DNA of 64,000 nucleotides from UKL13-3 sp943369665 (GCA_943369665.1 CALRNX020000003.1:1-64000); one strand, 5' to 3'; positions 23,027-32,269 are shown, counted from the first letter of the stretch. Translations and numbers: made by a program. The notes: generated by a model from the sequence alone, not told the origin.

Positions 23027-25730
23027 CAGCGTCATTATTCTTTGCGCTTTTTTATACTTGTTGTTATTGTTTGGCGTGGCTTACTATGCCGAGTACCGCT
23101 TGAAAAAAGGCAAAAGCATCATCAATAATGCCTATGTGTATGCCTTATCACTTAGCGTGTACTGCACCGCCTGGACTTATTACGGGAGCGTTGGCCGTGC
23201 CACGACCAATGGAATTGAGTTTGCCACGATTTATATCGGGCCTACAATTATGGCTGTTTTGTTTATTCCGTTATTGCGTAAAATAATCAGGATAACCAAA
23301 ACGCAACGGATCAATAGTATTGCCGATTTTATTTCCACAAGGTATGGTAAAAATGCAATACTTGCGGCTGTGGTCAGCTTGTTTTGTATTATGGGTGTGC
23401 TGCCTTATATCGCATTGCAGTTAAAAGCAATCACCCTAAGTTGTAATATCTTAATAGGGACTACTGCGCCAGCATCTTTTTTGAATGATAATACACTTTA
23501 TATCACCTTGGTATTGGCTTTGTTTATTATCATGTTTGGAACGCGTTCTGTGGATGCAACTGAAAAGCATGAAGGATTAGTTGCTGCAGTCGCTTTTGAA
23601 TCTATTGTAAAGCTTATTGCATTTATTGCTGCCGGTTTGTTTGTGACGTATGGAGTATTTAATGGCTTTGGTGATATTTTTAAACAAACGGTAGAGCGTT
23701 CCGAATTTCAAAAGTTGTTTACTTTAGGTGGTCAACATCCCGAGATGGGGTGGTTTTCTTCCATTTTATTATCAATGATGGCTGTGCTTTTTTTGCCCCG
23801 TCAGTTTCAGGTAGGAGTGGTCGAAAATATTAACGAGTACCATTTGAAAAAAGCAGTTTGGCTGTTTCCTCTTTACCTTTTTATCATGAATCTTTTTGTG
23901 ATCCCGATCGCATTTGGAGGTAAGCTACTTTTTCAGGACAGTCAGATTAATCCGGATACTTTTGTGTTGGCCATACCACAATTTTTCAATAAAGATGAAT
24001 TAAGTTTATTTGTTTTTATTGGTGGTTTTTCGGCTGCGGCAAGCATGATTATTGTTGAAACAATAGCCTTGAGTACCATGGTGAGCAATAATATTGTAAT
24101 GCCTCTATTGTTTACACAAACTAATTTTAAAAGCAATATTGACCAGTCTATCCGGAAGTTTATTCTTTACATCAGGCGTTTAAGTATTGTACTCATTTTA
24201 TTGTTGGCTTATATATACGATAAATCTGTTGGCGAATATTTTTCACTGGTGTCAATCGGGTTGGTTTCTTTTACGGCCGTTGCCCAATTTGCTCCTGCTA
24301 TTATAGGTGGTATCTATTGGAAAACGGCTTCTAAAAATGGTGCACTCATCGGTATTCTTATTGGATTTATGGTGTGGTTTTATACCCTTATTGTACCTTC
24401 TATTGCCAGTGCACATATTATTAGCAATGATTTGATTATAAACGGTCCTTGGGGAATAGGATGGTTAAAACCAACAGCGTTGTTTGGATTGTCGGGATTT
24501 GATTTGATCACCCATGGTTTGTTTTGGAGTTTGCTGTTAAATTGTATTTGTTATTTTGTGTTTTCACTGTATAGCAAATTGAATGCACAGGAAGTTTATC
24601 AGGCCGAAGTTTTTGTGGATATTGATAAATATAATTCACCCGAAAGTAATGTAATATGGCGAGGTACGGCTTATATGCCTGATCTATATTCTCTGCTACA
24701 GAATTTTTTGGGAAAAGACAGATCGGCTAACCTTATTCAAAGTTATGCCAACAGACATAAGATATCAATTGATTCAAAAGCCAAAGCGGATCCTCGTATT
24801 GTAAATTTTGCTGAACGAATTTTGTCGGGAGTTATTGGTTCTTCTTCCGCCCGTATTATGGTAAGTTCGGTTACGAAAGAAGAGGAGTTGAGTTTAAACG
24901 AGGTGTTTAAAATTTTGCACGAGTCGCAACAGATGATTGAATTAAATAAGGAGCTTCGTAAAAAATCAATTGAGTTAACAAAAGCAACGGAGGAACTTAA
25001 GGAGGCTAATTATCAGTTAACTACTATGGATGAGCAGAAGGATGAGTTTTTATACACTGTTACACATGAACTCAGAACACCACTCACATCTATTCGTTCG
25101 CTCTCTGAAATTGTACACGATCACCCGGATTTAACCATTGATGAACGTCAACATTTTTTGAGTGCGGTTATTAAGGAGACCGAGCGGTTGAGTCATCTTA
25201 TTTCTACAGTTCTAAATTTAGAAAAATATGAAAGCGGGAAACAAAAACTCAATCTCGTATCATTTAATTTTTCAGATGTTGTATATGAGTTAACGGAGTC
25301 GTATAAACTGCTGGCGGCCGAGAGAAAAATTGAACTCACCTTACATACTCCTAATAGCATGTTGTTGTTACATGCAGACAAAGATTTGTTGCAACAGGTT
25401 TTGGTAAATTTAATCAGCAATGCCATTAAGTTTACCTCTGAAGGAGGATTGATTAAAGTCATTGTGAGCGATCTGGGCGATGATATTCAGGTTTCGGTAA
25501 CCGATACAGGTAAAGGTATTGCCTTGGAATTGCATGAATTGATTTTTGACAAATTTTTCCAGGCAAAGAACCAAACTATTAAGAAACCTGAAGGAACGGG
25601 TTTGGGATTGGCTATTTGCAAACGTATTATTGATATGCATAACGGTAAAATTTGGGTGGAGAGTGAGCCGGAAAAAGGTGCAAAATTTATCTTTACAATA
25701 CCTAACTTTGTGCGTGGGAAAACAGAATAG
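23019..25730 (+). CDS. Sodium:solute symporter-histidine kinase hybrid (CrbS/CbrA-like)
   Basis: A 903-residue inner membrane sensor. Residues 1 to about 525 form a multi-helix SSS-family symporter domain (the early AWTYYGSVGRATTNG and ADFISTRYGK motifs are typical). A STAC domain follows at about 550-620 (FAERILSGVIGSSSARIMV), then a coiled coil at about 640-675. The kinase core has the HisKA motif with His683 in THELRTPLTSIRSLSE, the N box NLISNAIKF near 797, DTGKGI near 829 and GTGLGLAICKRI near 858. Unlike CbrA/CrbS as I know them, no PAS domain fits between STAC and HisKA. Known relatives regulate acs (CrbS) or carbon/nitrogen balance (CbrA); the nearby acs favours an acetate role. The next gene is its likely partner. 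Confidence 0.92.
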   Translation: MGNSVIILCAFLYLLLLFGVAYYAEYRLKKGKSIINNAYVYALSLSVYCTAWTYYGSVGRATTNGIEFATIYIGPTIMAVLFIPLLRKIIRITKTQRINSIADFISTRYGKNAILAAVVSLFCIMGVLPYIALQLKAITLSCNILIGTTAPASFLNDNTLYITLVLALFIIMFGTRSVDATEKHEGLVAAVAFESIVKLIAFIAAGLFVTYGVFNGFGDIFKQTVERSEFQKLFTLGGQHPEMGWFSSILLSMMAVLFLPRQFQVGVVENINEYHLKKAVWLFPLYLFIMNLFVIPIAFGGKLLFQDSQINPDTFVLAIPQFFNKDELSLFVFIGGFSAAASMIIVETIALSTMVSNNIVMPLLFTQTNFKSNIDQSIRKFILYIRRLSIVLILLLAYIYDKSVGEYFSLVSIGLVSFTAVAQFAPAIIGGIYWKTASKNGALIGILIGFMVWFYTLIVPSIASAHIISNDLIINGPWGIGWLKPTALFGLSGFDLITHGLFWSLLLNCICYFVFSLYSKLNAQEVYQAEVFVDIDKYNSPESNVIWRGTAYMPDLYSLLQNFLGKDRSANLIQSYANRHKISIDSKAKADPRIVNFAERILSGVIGSSSARIMVSSVTKEEELSLNEVFKILHESQQMIELNKELRKKSIELTKATEELKEANYQLTTMDEQKDEFLYTVTHELRTPLTSIRSLSEIVHDHPDLTIDERQHFLSAVIKETERLSHLISTVLNLEKYESGKQKLNLVSFNFSDVVYELTESYKLLAAERKIELTLHTPNSMLLLHADKDLLQQVLVNLISNAIKFTSEGGLIKVIVSDLGDDIQVSVTDTGKGIALELHELIFDKFFQAKNQTIKKPEGTGLGLAICKRIIDMHNGKIWVESEPEKGAKFIFTIPNFVRGKTE

Positions 25731-25736
25731 CACATA

Positions 25737-26108
25737 ATGAGTCAAGCGTATAAAATCCTTCTGGTTGATGATGATCCGTATATTTTAATGTCGCTGGAGT
25801 TTTTGATGCGTAAAAGCGGATTTGAAGTAATGATAGCACGCAACGGAACAGAAACATTGGAGTTGTTGGAACAAAATATACCAGATGTGGTATTGTTGGA
25901 CATTATGATGCCTGATGTGGACGGATATGCAATTTGTGCCCATATTAAAAAGTCGAAAATACACCGAAACTGCAAAGTGGTTTTTCTGAGTGCAAAATCA
26001 AAAGATGTTGATATTCAAAAGGGGCTTACTTTGGGAGCGGAGTTATATATAACCAAACCTTTTTCAAACAAGGATCTGGTGAATAAAATCACGGCTTTAT
26101 TGGATTAA
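25737..26108 (+). CDS. Receiver-only response regulator
   Basis: A 123-residue CheY-like receiver with no output domain. It has the acidic cluster D11-D12-D13, the phospho-acceptor D55 in VVLLDIMMPDVDG, S85 in VVFLSAKS and K107 in YITKPF. It starts six bases after the symporter-kinase stop, so they form an obvious two-component pair. CrbR and CbrB carry DNA-binding domains; this one does not. The signal must therefore pass to another protein, or the receiver may act as a phosphate sink. The InsA-like protein at 18942-19367 is one candidate downstream partner. Confidence 0.95.
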   Translation: MSQAYKILLVDDDPYILMSLEFLMRKSGFEVMIARNGTETLELLEQNIPDVVLLDIMMPDVDGYAICAHIKKSKIHRNCKVVFLSAKSKDVDIQKGLTLGAELYITKPFSNKDLVNKITALLD

Positions 26109-26109
26109 T

Positions 26110-26130
26110 AGAGGTTTAAGCAACCTCTTT
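26110..26130 (+). terminator. Weak terminator after the response regulator
   Basis: AGAGGTT (26110-26116) pairs with AACCTCT (26122-26128) around a five-base loop, but only three T bases (26128-26130) end it. It begins one base after the stop codon. Function as a terminator is plausible, not certain. Confidence 0.45.
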
Positions 26131-26214
26131 GGTTGATTCTTTAGGAAATTTTAACATGGAACAAACTTTTTTTAAATTACTTTCGTTCTTTATTTAAAAA
26201 TAACTAATCGAACT

Positions 26215-26682
26215 ATGAAGAAATTGAGTTTAATATTATTGGTAGCTACTTTTTGCATTAGCACTTCAATGAAAACGGCTGACGAAGTAAGTTGGGTAGG
26301 ATTTGAAGAGGGATATAAATTGGCGAAAAAATCAGGTAAAATTATGCTTGTGGATGTATATACTGATTGGTGCGGATGGTGCAAACGTATGGACAGGGAC
26401 ACATATGCTAAACCTGAAATTGCAGCACTGATCAAGGACGATTACATAGCCATTAAATTTAATCCAGAGGTGAATGCAACCTATACGTTCGAGGGTAAAA
26501 CATATACAGGAGGCGAATTGGCAGGTGTATTAAGCCAAAATAAACTTACAGGTTACCCCACCACAATATTTTACTATCCTAAAGATAAAAAGACAAACGT
26601 AGTAGGCGGTTATTTTGATGCATCAAGGTTTCAAGGGGTACTTGCCCAGGTGAAAAACGATTTTAAACCGGCAAAAAAGTAA
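26215..26682 (+). CDS. Exported thioredoxin-like protein (CGWC)
   Basis: A 155-residue protein with a signal peptide (MKKLSLILLVATFCIS) and a thioredoxin fold whose active site is C53-G-W-C56 in VDVYTDWCGWCKRMD, followed by the cis-proline region TGYPTTIFYY. The CGWC pair and following KRMDRDTYA resemble the DUF255/thioredoxin_7 group. It probably works in the periplasm on disulfides, as reductant or isomerase; no partner gene indicates the target. Its stop codon directly abuts the stop of the convergent transglutaminase gene. Confidence 0.85.
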   Translation: MKKLSLILLVATFCISTSMKTADEVSWVGFEEGYKLAKKSGKIMLVDVYTDWCGWCKRMDRDTYAKPEIAALIKDDYIAIKFNPEVNATYTFEGKTYTGGELAGVLSQNKLTGYPTTIFYYPKDKKTNVVGGYFDASRFQGVLAQVKNDFKPAKK

Positions 26683-27615
26683 TTATTGCTGCTGTTGCAT
26701 TTCCTGTTCGGCAATTGATGTAAGTTCACTCAAATGAATATGTGTTGAAGTTGGGTTGCTTTCAAATTCATTTTCATACTGAACAGAAACCCTCACTTCC
26801 AACTGGTGTTCTGCCCCGCCTCTATAGGTGCCTTTAACGGGTGAGCAATCACTAAAATTTCTTCCAACTGCTAAACGAACATGTTTATCGTTGGCAATAC
26901 AATTATTCGTAGGATCAAATCCAAGCCATCCATAAAACGGTAAATAAGCTTCTACCCAAGCATGTGTTGCCCCATCTCCCCGCATACCGGTATTATTGGG
27001 ACAAATATATCCGCTAACATAACGTGCCGGGATATTCACCATGCGCAACAATGCCAGCATAAGATGGGCAAAATCCTGGCAAACTCCCTGTTTCATTTGC
27101 CATATTTCATCGAGGGTAGTTTCCACGGTTGTGACCCCTTTTATATAAGTGCATTGTTCAAATACCTGGGTACAAAAAAAACGTGCAACCTGGTATGGAT
27201 TGTATTGTGTCGGGTTGCGGGCATCAATCATTTGTTGTAATGACGTTCTGCTATCAAACGATTCAATTTTTAAGTAGTCGGCATATGGAAGGATGGCTGC
27301 CATTTTATACAATTCCTTCCATTGTTCTTCGGTGCTTTCTGTGATATTGGGTTTGTGACGAGGTGTCGTGTTTACCGTAATATGTGAATCAATTAACAAT
27401 TCGTGATGAGGTTCTATAATGGTAAAAGTGCCAATTCTGTTTCCGAAATAATCTTTATGGGTTGAAATTACAGGATCACCACTAATGGTTAAAGCATGCT
27501 GCACCACTTGTTGCCATTCATCCTGCATTGGGTAAAGGATGATTTGATTGGCACTGTAGCTGGCTGCAGTAACATAGGAATAGCGGGTTGTATGGTTAAT
27601 TTGAAAAGTTGGCAT
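26683..27615 (-). CDS. Transglutaminase-like cysteine protease
   Basis: A 310-residue protein with an N-terminal Bact_transglu_N-type region (MPTFQINHTTRYSY) and a transglutaminase core with the triad Cys in QGVCQDFAHLMLALLR (near residue 177), His in GATHAWVEAYLP (near 219) and Asp in GFDPTNN. It has no signal peptide, so it is probably cytoplasmic. It is encoded directly after the alpha-E gene (no bases between the stop and this ATG) and two genes after a circularly permuted ATP-grasp gene. This trio is a conserved set proposed to make and cut a peptide or amide-linked modification. The substrate is unknown. Confidence 0.9.
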   Translation of the reverse strand: MPTFQINHTTRYSYVTAASYSANQIILYPMQDEWQQVVQHALTISGDPVISTHKDYFGNRIGTFTIIEPHHELLIDSHITVNTTPRHKPNITESTEEQWKELYKMAAILPYADYLKIESFDSRTSLQQMIDARNPTQYNPYQVARFFCTQVFEQCTYIKGVTTVETTLDEIWQMKQGVCQDFAHLMLALLRMVNIPARYVSGYICPNNTGMRGDGATHAWVEAYLPFYGWLGFDPTNNCIANDKHVRLAVGRNFSDCSPVKGTYRGGAEHQLEVRVSVQYENEFESNPTSTHIHLSELTSIAEQEMQQQQ

Positions 27616-28557
27616 CTAGTAATAATTAAAATAGTAAGTGTTCAATGCATTGCTAATACCTAATAAATTACTGCGGGTATTGTGCAGAAAATCTTTGAAT
27701 TCCGTTTGCGAAAAAGCTTCCACATTGGTGTAACGAATGGTGCTGCGCAGCTTACCGATTAAAAATTCAATTTCACGATAGCTGTCCAAATTTCTGTCGC
27801 TTCTTATTTTTTCGAAATTACGTGTAAGCTGCACAACTGAATACAAAATGGCCCTTGGGAAATCGGTATTTAAGATCATCATTTCGGCTACATGTTTCCC
27901 ATTCAACCCTTCACGATAGGTTTTTACATAAAGCTCATAGCCGGAGGCCGACATCAACAAGTATTTCCAATAGGGTGTTTCGGTTTGGGCGTTCATATCG
28001 TATGCCAATGCACTGTATTTGCTCTCCAAAAGATCTACTGTTTGCAGGGAGCGTTCTAAGGCCTTGCCGATATTCATAAAACTCCAACCTTCACTCCGAG
28101 GCATGGTGATATCACATGTTCCGTAATACAATAATCCGTTCTTGAGCAATTCATCCAACAACTGAATGGATTGTTCATTGTTGATCATTTCGGTGACTTG
28201 TTCGCTCCGGATACTGTGGTAAAAATCGTTGATACACCCCCATACTTCCAATGTAATATGATCTTGCACCCCGCGTGCATTTTCGCGGGCATTGCGTATG
28301 ACGTTAAACAACGAATTGGAATTGTTGCGGTCGGTGATCATATAATGCATTACCTGTTTACTGTCGTTTTGCAATACATCAATTTCGGATTGACTTAAGT
28401 TTCCAAACAATTGCAATACGGGTTTCCAGCTAAAATCATCTCCACTGTTTTTGTCGAGCGAGGCGTTATAGTTAATTTTGAGCATGCGCATAATTCCATC
28501 GGCACGCTCAATATAACGTGCCATCCAGAAAAGAGAGTCGGCAATTCTTGCTAGCAT
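27616..28557 (-). CDS. Alpha-E domain protein
   Basis: A 313-residue, largely alpha-helical protein. It starts MLARIADSLFWMARYIERAD, the standard N terminus of the alpha-E family, and the middle contains helices such as NARGVQDHITLEVWGCIND. Alpha-E proteins have no established activity; they are found with ATP-grasp and transglutaminase genes, as here. Its stop codon abuts the start of the transglutaminase gene, so the two are co-translated. Confidence 0.92.
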   Translation of the reverse strand: MLARIADSLFWMARYIERADGIMRMLKINYNASLDKNSGDDFSWKPVLQLFGNLSQSEIDVLQNDSKQVMHYMITDRNNSNSLFNVIRNARENARGVQDHITLEVWGCINDFYHSIRSEQVTEMINNEQSIQLLDELLKNGLLYYGTCDITMPRSEGWSFMNIGKALERSLQTVDLLESKYSALAYDMNAQTETPYWKYLLMSASGYELYVKTYREGLNGKHVAEMMILNTDFPRAILYSVVQLTRNFEKIRSDRNLDSYREIEFLIGKLRSTIRYTNVEAFSQTEFKDFLHNTRSNLLGISNALNTYYFNYY

Positions 28558-28637
28558 TGTGTGTTGAATGTGTTAATTGTGTTGTTCATATTAATTGACT
28601 CTAAGGTTCGTGACAAACGTTGAGAATCCGAATGCGT

Positions 28638-30080
28638 TTATTCTTCCAGCACCCAAGTATCTTTACTGCCTCCTCCTTGCGATGAGTTTACAACGAGCGA
28701 TCCTTCGCGCAAAGCGACACGTGTAAGTCCTCCCGGAACAATTTCGATTCCGCTTGGCCCACAGAGAGCATAAGGCCTGAGGTCAACCCTGCGGGGCTGC
28801 AACTTACCATCGATATAACAAGGAGCTGATGATAGATTGATAATGGGTTGCGCAATAAAATTACGAGGGTTCTTGTGTATCTCTTTTACATATTCTTCAA
28901 TTTCTTTTTCGGTTGCTGCGTGTCCCATAAGCATTCCATATCCACCCGATTCATTGGTTTTTTTGATCACCATTGTCGAAACATTTTTCAGTACATATTC
29001 CAATTCATCTTCCTTGCCCAATTGATACGTTGGTACATTCTTCAGAATAGGTTCTTGGTTGAGGTAATATTTTATCATGGCAGGCACAAAGGCATAAATG
29101 GCTTTATCATCGGCTACCCCATTACCCACAGCATTTACAATGGCTACATGGCCTTTGCGATATGCCGACATCAGACCGGGGACTCCCAACATGCTATCAT
29201 TTCTGAACACCAATGGATCCAAATATTCATCATCCACCCTGCGGTAAATAACATCTACCTGCTTGAGTCCGGTGGTGGTTTTCATGTATACATGATGATT
29301 GTTTACCACCAGGTCCCTGCCTTCAACCATTTCAATTCCCATGAAACGGGCAAGGAAGGTATGCTCGAAATACGCAGAGTTGTAAATACCCGGAGTGAGC
29401 AATACAATATTGGGTTTGGGAATATTGCGGGGAGAAAGGGAAACGAGGTTTTGATGTAAAATATTGGTATAGTCGGTTACGCTGCGCACCTTGTTTTGTG
29501 TAAGCAATTCAGGGAAGATCCGTTTGGTTATTTCCCTGTTTTCAATCATGTAACTTACTCCAGAAGGGGTACGCAGGTTGTCTTCCAGTATGTAAAAATC
29601 ACCATCTTCGCCTCTTATCAGATCGATACCTGCAATATGTACATACAAATTATGGGGGAGATTAACGTTAATCATTTCGCGCAGAAAATGCGGACATGAA
29701 TAGATCATATCGGCCGGAATGATTCCATCTTTGATGATTTGTTGCTGGTGGTAAATATCCTTTAAAAATAAGTTGAGCGCAGTTAATCGCTGTTTGATGC
29801 CTTGCTCAATAAGCTCCCATTCCTTAGCTGTAATGATGCGGGGGATAATGTCAAAAGGAAAGATCTTTTCGATGCCTTCATTGCTCGAATACACCGTAAA
29901 GGTAATTCCCTGGCTCATAAATAATTTTTTAGCCAGTTCTTCTTTGCCATTCAAGATTGGTTCGGGAATGGATTTAATGTATTCGTAAATGCCCTTGTAT
30001 TGTTCTCTGATGGAGGATCCTGAGTACATTTCGTCCCACAAATTGGGAGCAACTTTATAGCTGTTAAAAATCTCACTCAT
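28638..30080 (-). CDS. Circularly permuted ATP-grasp protein
   Basis: A 480-residue CP_ATPgrasp_2 family protein. Family stretches are LVLLTPG-like sequence around NIVLLTPGIYNSAYFEHTFL, then EGRDLVVNNHHVYMKT, VDVIYRRVDDEYLDP and NAVGNGVADDKAIYAFVP. An ATP-binding segment follows (STMVIKKTNESGGYGMLMG), and the C terminus is typical (ALREGSLVVNSSQGGGSKDTWVLEE). It is predicted to form amide bonds using ATP. It is the first gene of the trio; an 80-base gap separates it from the alpha-E gene. The product is not known. Confidence 0.93.
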   Translation of the reverse strand: MSEIFNSYKVAPNLWDEMYSGSSIREQYKGIYEYIKSIPEPILNGKEELAKKLFMSQGITFTVYSSNEGIEKIFPFDIIPRIITAKEWELIEQGIKQRLTALNLFLKDIYHQQQIIKDGIIPADMIYSCPHFLREMINVNLPHNLYVHIAGIDLIRGEDGDFYILEDNLRTPSGVSYMIENREITKRIFPELLTQNKVRSVTDYTNILHQNLVSLSPRNIPKPNIVLLTPGIYNSAYFEHTFLARFMGIEMVEGRDLVVNNHHVYMKTTTGLKQVDVIYRRVDDEYLDPLVFRNDSMLGVPGLMSAYRKGHVAIVNAVGNGVADDKAIYAFVPAMIKYYLNQEPILKNVPTYQLGKEDELEYVLKNVSTMVIKKTNESGGYGMLMGHAATEKEIEEYVKEIHKNPRNFIAQPIINLSSAPCYIDGKLQPRRVDLRPYALCGPSGIEIVPGGLTRVALREGSLVVNSSQGGGSKDTWVLEE

Positions 30081-30240
30081 ACCTGATACGGTTTGCTATT
30101 AATGCCACAGGTAAATAACGAAAAATAATTAGCAATTAAAAATGTAGTTTTGAGCCGTGGTTGATGTGTTAATTGGTTAATTATGTTACTGTGGGCTATC
30201 AACTATTAAACTATTGACTTTTTTCAAAAAGAACAGACAA

Positions 30241-31071
30241 ATGATTTACCTAGGACAAAAAAATACATTAAGCATTTTGCGCTCAAGTGCGGTGGGTTTA
30301 TACCTTACAGATGATGAACAAAATGACGTGTTATTGCCCAATAAGTTTACAACCCCTGAGCAAAAAATAGGGGACAAGATAGAGGTTTTTGTGTACACGG
30401 ACTCGGAAGACAGGCCCGTTGCGACAACCCAAGAACCGCTCATCCAGCTCAATCAGTTTGCAGCGTTGCGTGTGGTTGATATTGCACCCTTTGGAGCGTT
30501 TATGGATTGGGGGTTGGATAAAGATCTGCTGGTACCTGCCAAACAACAAGCTGTGCCTATGCACAAAGGAGAAATACATGTGGTGTATTTATACCTGGAT
30601 GAGGAAACAGACAGGCTGGCGGCTTCATCAAAGCTCAATCGTTTTTTTGTAAATGAACACCTTGACCTAAAAGTGGGAGAGGAAGTAGATATCCTCATAT
30701 TTGAAGATCATTTTTTAGGGTATTTTGCAGTAATCAATGATGCATACAAAGGCTTAATATACAAAGATGAAGTGTTTCGTGATTTGGAAGTTGGAGAAAG
30801 AATGAAAGCCTGGGTGAAAAAAATTAAGCCTACGAAAGAGGTTGACCTGAGCATTCAAAAAATAGGTTTCGCACGTTTTGAAGACCTGAAAGATATTTTG
30901 TACGATTACCTTAAAGCCAATAATGGTTTTATAGCACTTACCGATGATAGCACACCCGATGAAATTGCGGATGCATTGCATATCAGCAAAAAAGCATTTA
31001 AAAAGTCACTTGGAATGCTTTACAAAAAGCGTTTGGTAAGGATAGAGAAAGACGGTGTTTATTTAGTATGA
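30241..31071 (+). CDS. CvfB-like S1 RNA-binding protein
   Basis: A 276-residue protein from the ATG at 30241 (MIYLGQKNTLSILRSS). A TTG further upstream at 30214 would add nine residues that do not look conserved. It holds repeated S1-type OB folds, most clearly VVDIAPFGAFMDWGLDKDLLVP near residue 75, and a C-terminal winged-helix-like segment (TPDEIADALHISKKAFKKSL). This is the architecture of CvfB/YitL-type proteins, which affect virulence gene expression in staphylococci. It stands alone between a divergent ATP-grasp gene and a convergent membrane protein gene. Confidence 0.88.
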   Translation: MIYLGQKNTLSILRSSAVGLYLTDDEQNDVLLPNKFTTPEQKIGDKIEVFVYTDSEDRPVATTQEPLIQLNQFAALRVVDIAPFGAFMDWGLDKDLLVPAKQQAVPMHKGEIHVVYLYLDEETDRLAASSKLNRFFVNEHLDLKVGEEVDILIFEDHFLGYFAVINDAYKGLIYKDEVFRDLEVGERMKAWVKKIKPTKEVDLSIQKIGFARFEDLKDILYDYLKANNGFIALTDDSTPDEIADALHISKKAFKKSLGMLYKKRLVRIEKDGVYLV

Positions 31072-31118
31072 TTTTATTATCCGGCTCGTAGGTTGAAGCA
31101 AAAATTAGTCTATTGGGT

Positions 31119-31142
31119 AAACTAACAATTTCGTTAGTTTTC
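31119..31142. terminator. Weak hairpin between convergent genes
   Basis: AAACTAAC (31119-31126) pairs with GTTAGTTT (31133-31140) around six bases. The stem has little G+C, and the T-run on the plus strand is short. The right arm overlaps the stop of the minus-strand gene. It could serve as a weak terminator for the S1 gene. Confidence 0.35.
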
Positions 31143-31526
31143 TGATGTTTTGTTTTTCAATATGATCCCAATGAGAATTGCGGAGATAAGTGTCAATATG
31201 GCAAACGATTTTTCAAAATTTGTTTTTGCAAAAACATTTCCAACTGTATTTAGTACAAACAAGACAAGAAAGATCCAAAGTATCGTATTTATTAAAGGTT
31301 GTTGGAAATAAGGTTTAATGTATTGCCCTTTCATTAACAACACAAACGCTAAAAACAGATTGATAACAATTGAAATGCCTTCAAAAACATACATTTCCTG
31401 CGCGGATTTTAACCTTCCTCCCCAAGCGATATTGTAAGGAATTATTTTAACGGTTATACATAAATGAAATATAATCACTGCTAAAAGTAGCCCTAACATC
31501 ATTTTTGTAACGAATCTATTTTTCAT
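31134..31526 (-). CDS. Small integral membrane protein
   Basis: A 130-residue protein with four hydrophobic segments (about residues 9-29, 48-64, 80-99 and 106-125) and a lysine-rich C terminus (LKNKTSEN). I do not recognise the family. It is a single gene, with more than 100 bases to the cobalamin adenosyltransferase gene upstream on the same strand. Coding is supported by a clean start and the regular hydrophobic pattern. Confidence 0.7.
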   Translation of the reverse strand: MKNRFVTKMMLGLLLAVIIFHLCITVKIIPYNIAWGGRLKSAQEMYVFEGISIVINLFLAFVLLMKGQYIKPYFQQPLINTILWIFLVLFVLNTVGNVFAKTNFEKSFAILTLISAILIGIILKNKTSEN

Positions 31527-31627
31527 CTTTAAAATTTATGATGCATGGTGTTAATGCCATCATTAGAAATTGGAAAAAAATATTGAAGATTGTGTTAGCA
31601 TTTATTAATTATGCAACAATATGAATA

Positions 31628-32182
31628 TTACATTCTCGGTCTCCAGGGCGTTTCAATGGCACCAGCATCATGAACGATCTTACGAGAAAGCATAAATAAA
31701 TAATCACTCAATCGGTTTAGATACGTAACGATAATTTGGGGGACTTCGCTTTCTGTTTGCAGATGCACGGTTAATCTTTCGGCTCTCCGGCAAACGCAAC
31801 GGGCTACATGACAATAGGATGCCGGAATGTTTCCTCCGGGCAATACAAAGCTCTTCAGTTCAGGTAATGTGTTATCCATTGTATCCATTTCTGTTTCCAA
31901 TAAGGTTACATCTTCCTCATGCAGATCCGGAATTTTCATTTTTGATTTATCGGGGTCGCTGGCCAGCACCGAACCAACCGTAAATAAGCGATCTTGAATT
32001 TCGTATAACACATTTCTTACATGTTCATCGGTAATACTTTCCTTTACCAACCCAATATAAGAGTTGAGTTCGTCAACTGTTCCATAACTCTCAATACGCA
32101 GATGGTATTTAGGAACCCGGGTTCCACCAATTAATGATGTTTGTCCTTTGTCGCCTGTTTTGGTGTATATCTTGAATGTCAT
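31628..32182 (-). CDS. Cob(I)alamin adenosyltransferase, PduO type
   Basis: A 184-residue enzyme that transfers the adenosyl group of ATP to cob(I)alamin to make coenzyme B12. Its N terminus IYTKTGDKGQTSLIGGTRV and the motif HVARCVCRRAERLTV are PduO-family ATP and cobalamin binding signatures. No other B12 genes lie here, so it may support salvage for a B12-dependent enzyme elsewhere, such as methylmalonyl-CoA mutase or ribonucleotide reductase (inference). Confidence 0.94.
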   Translation of the reverse strand: MTFKIYTKTGDKGQTSLIGGTRVPKYHLRIESYGTVDELNSYIGLVKESITDEHVRNVLYEIQDRLFTVGSVLASDPDKSKMKIPDLHEEDVTLLETEMDTMDNTLPELKSFVLPGGNIPASYCHVARCVCRRAERLTVHLQTESEVPQIIVTYLNRLSDYLFMLSRKIVHDAGAIETPWRPRM

Positions 32183-32269
32183 GTTTTAAATGGTTGAAGT
32201 TTGTTGTTTGACGTTGTTTTGTTCTTAGTATTTGTTGGCCGTTTATCAAAATATGGACTATCGACTAAA

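Noticed and set aside
28848..29459. A 203-codon open frame on the plus strand
   Set aside because: It lies entirely antisense to the ATP-grasp gene, has no family-like motifs and a composition expected from the reverse of a conserved gene.
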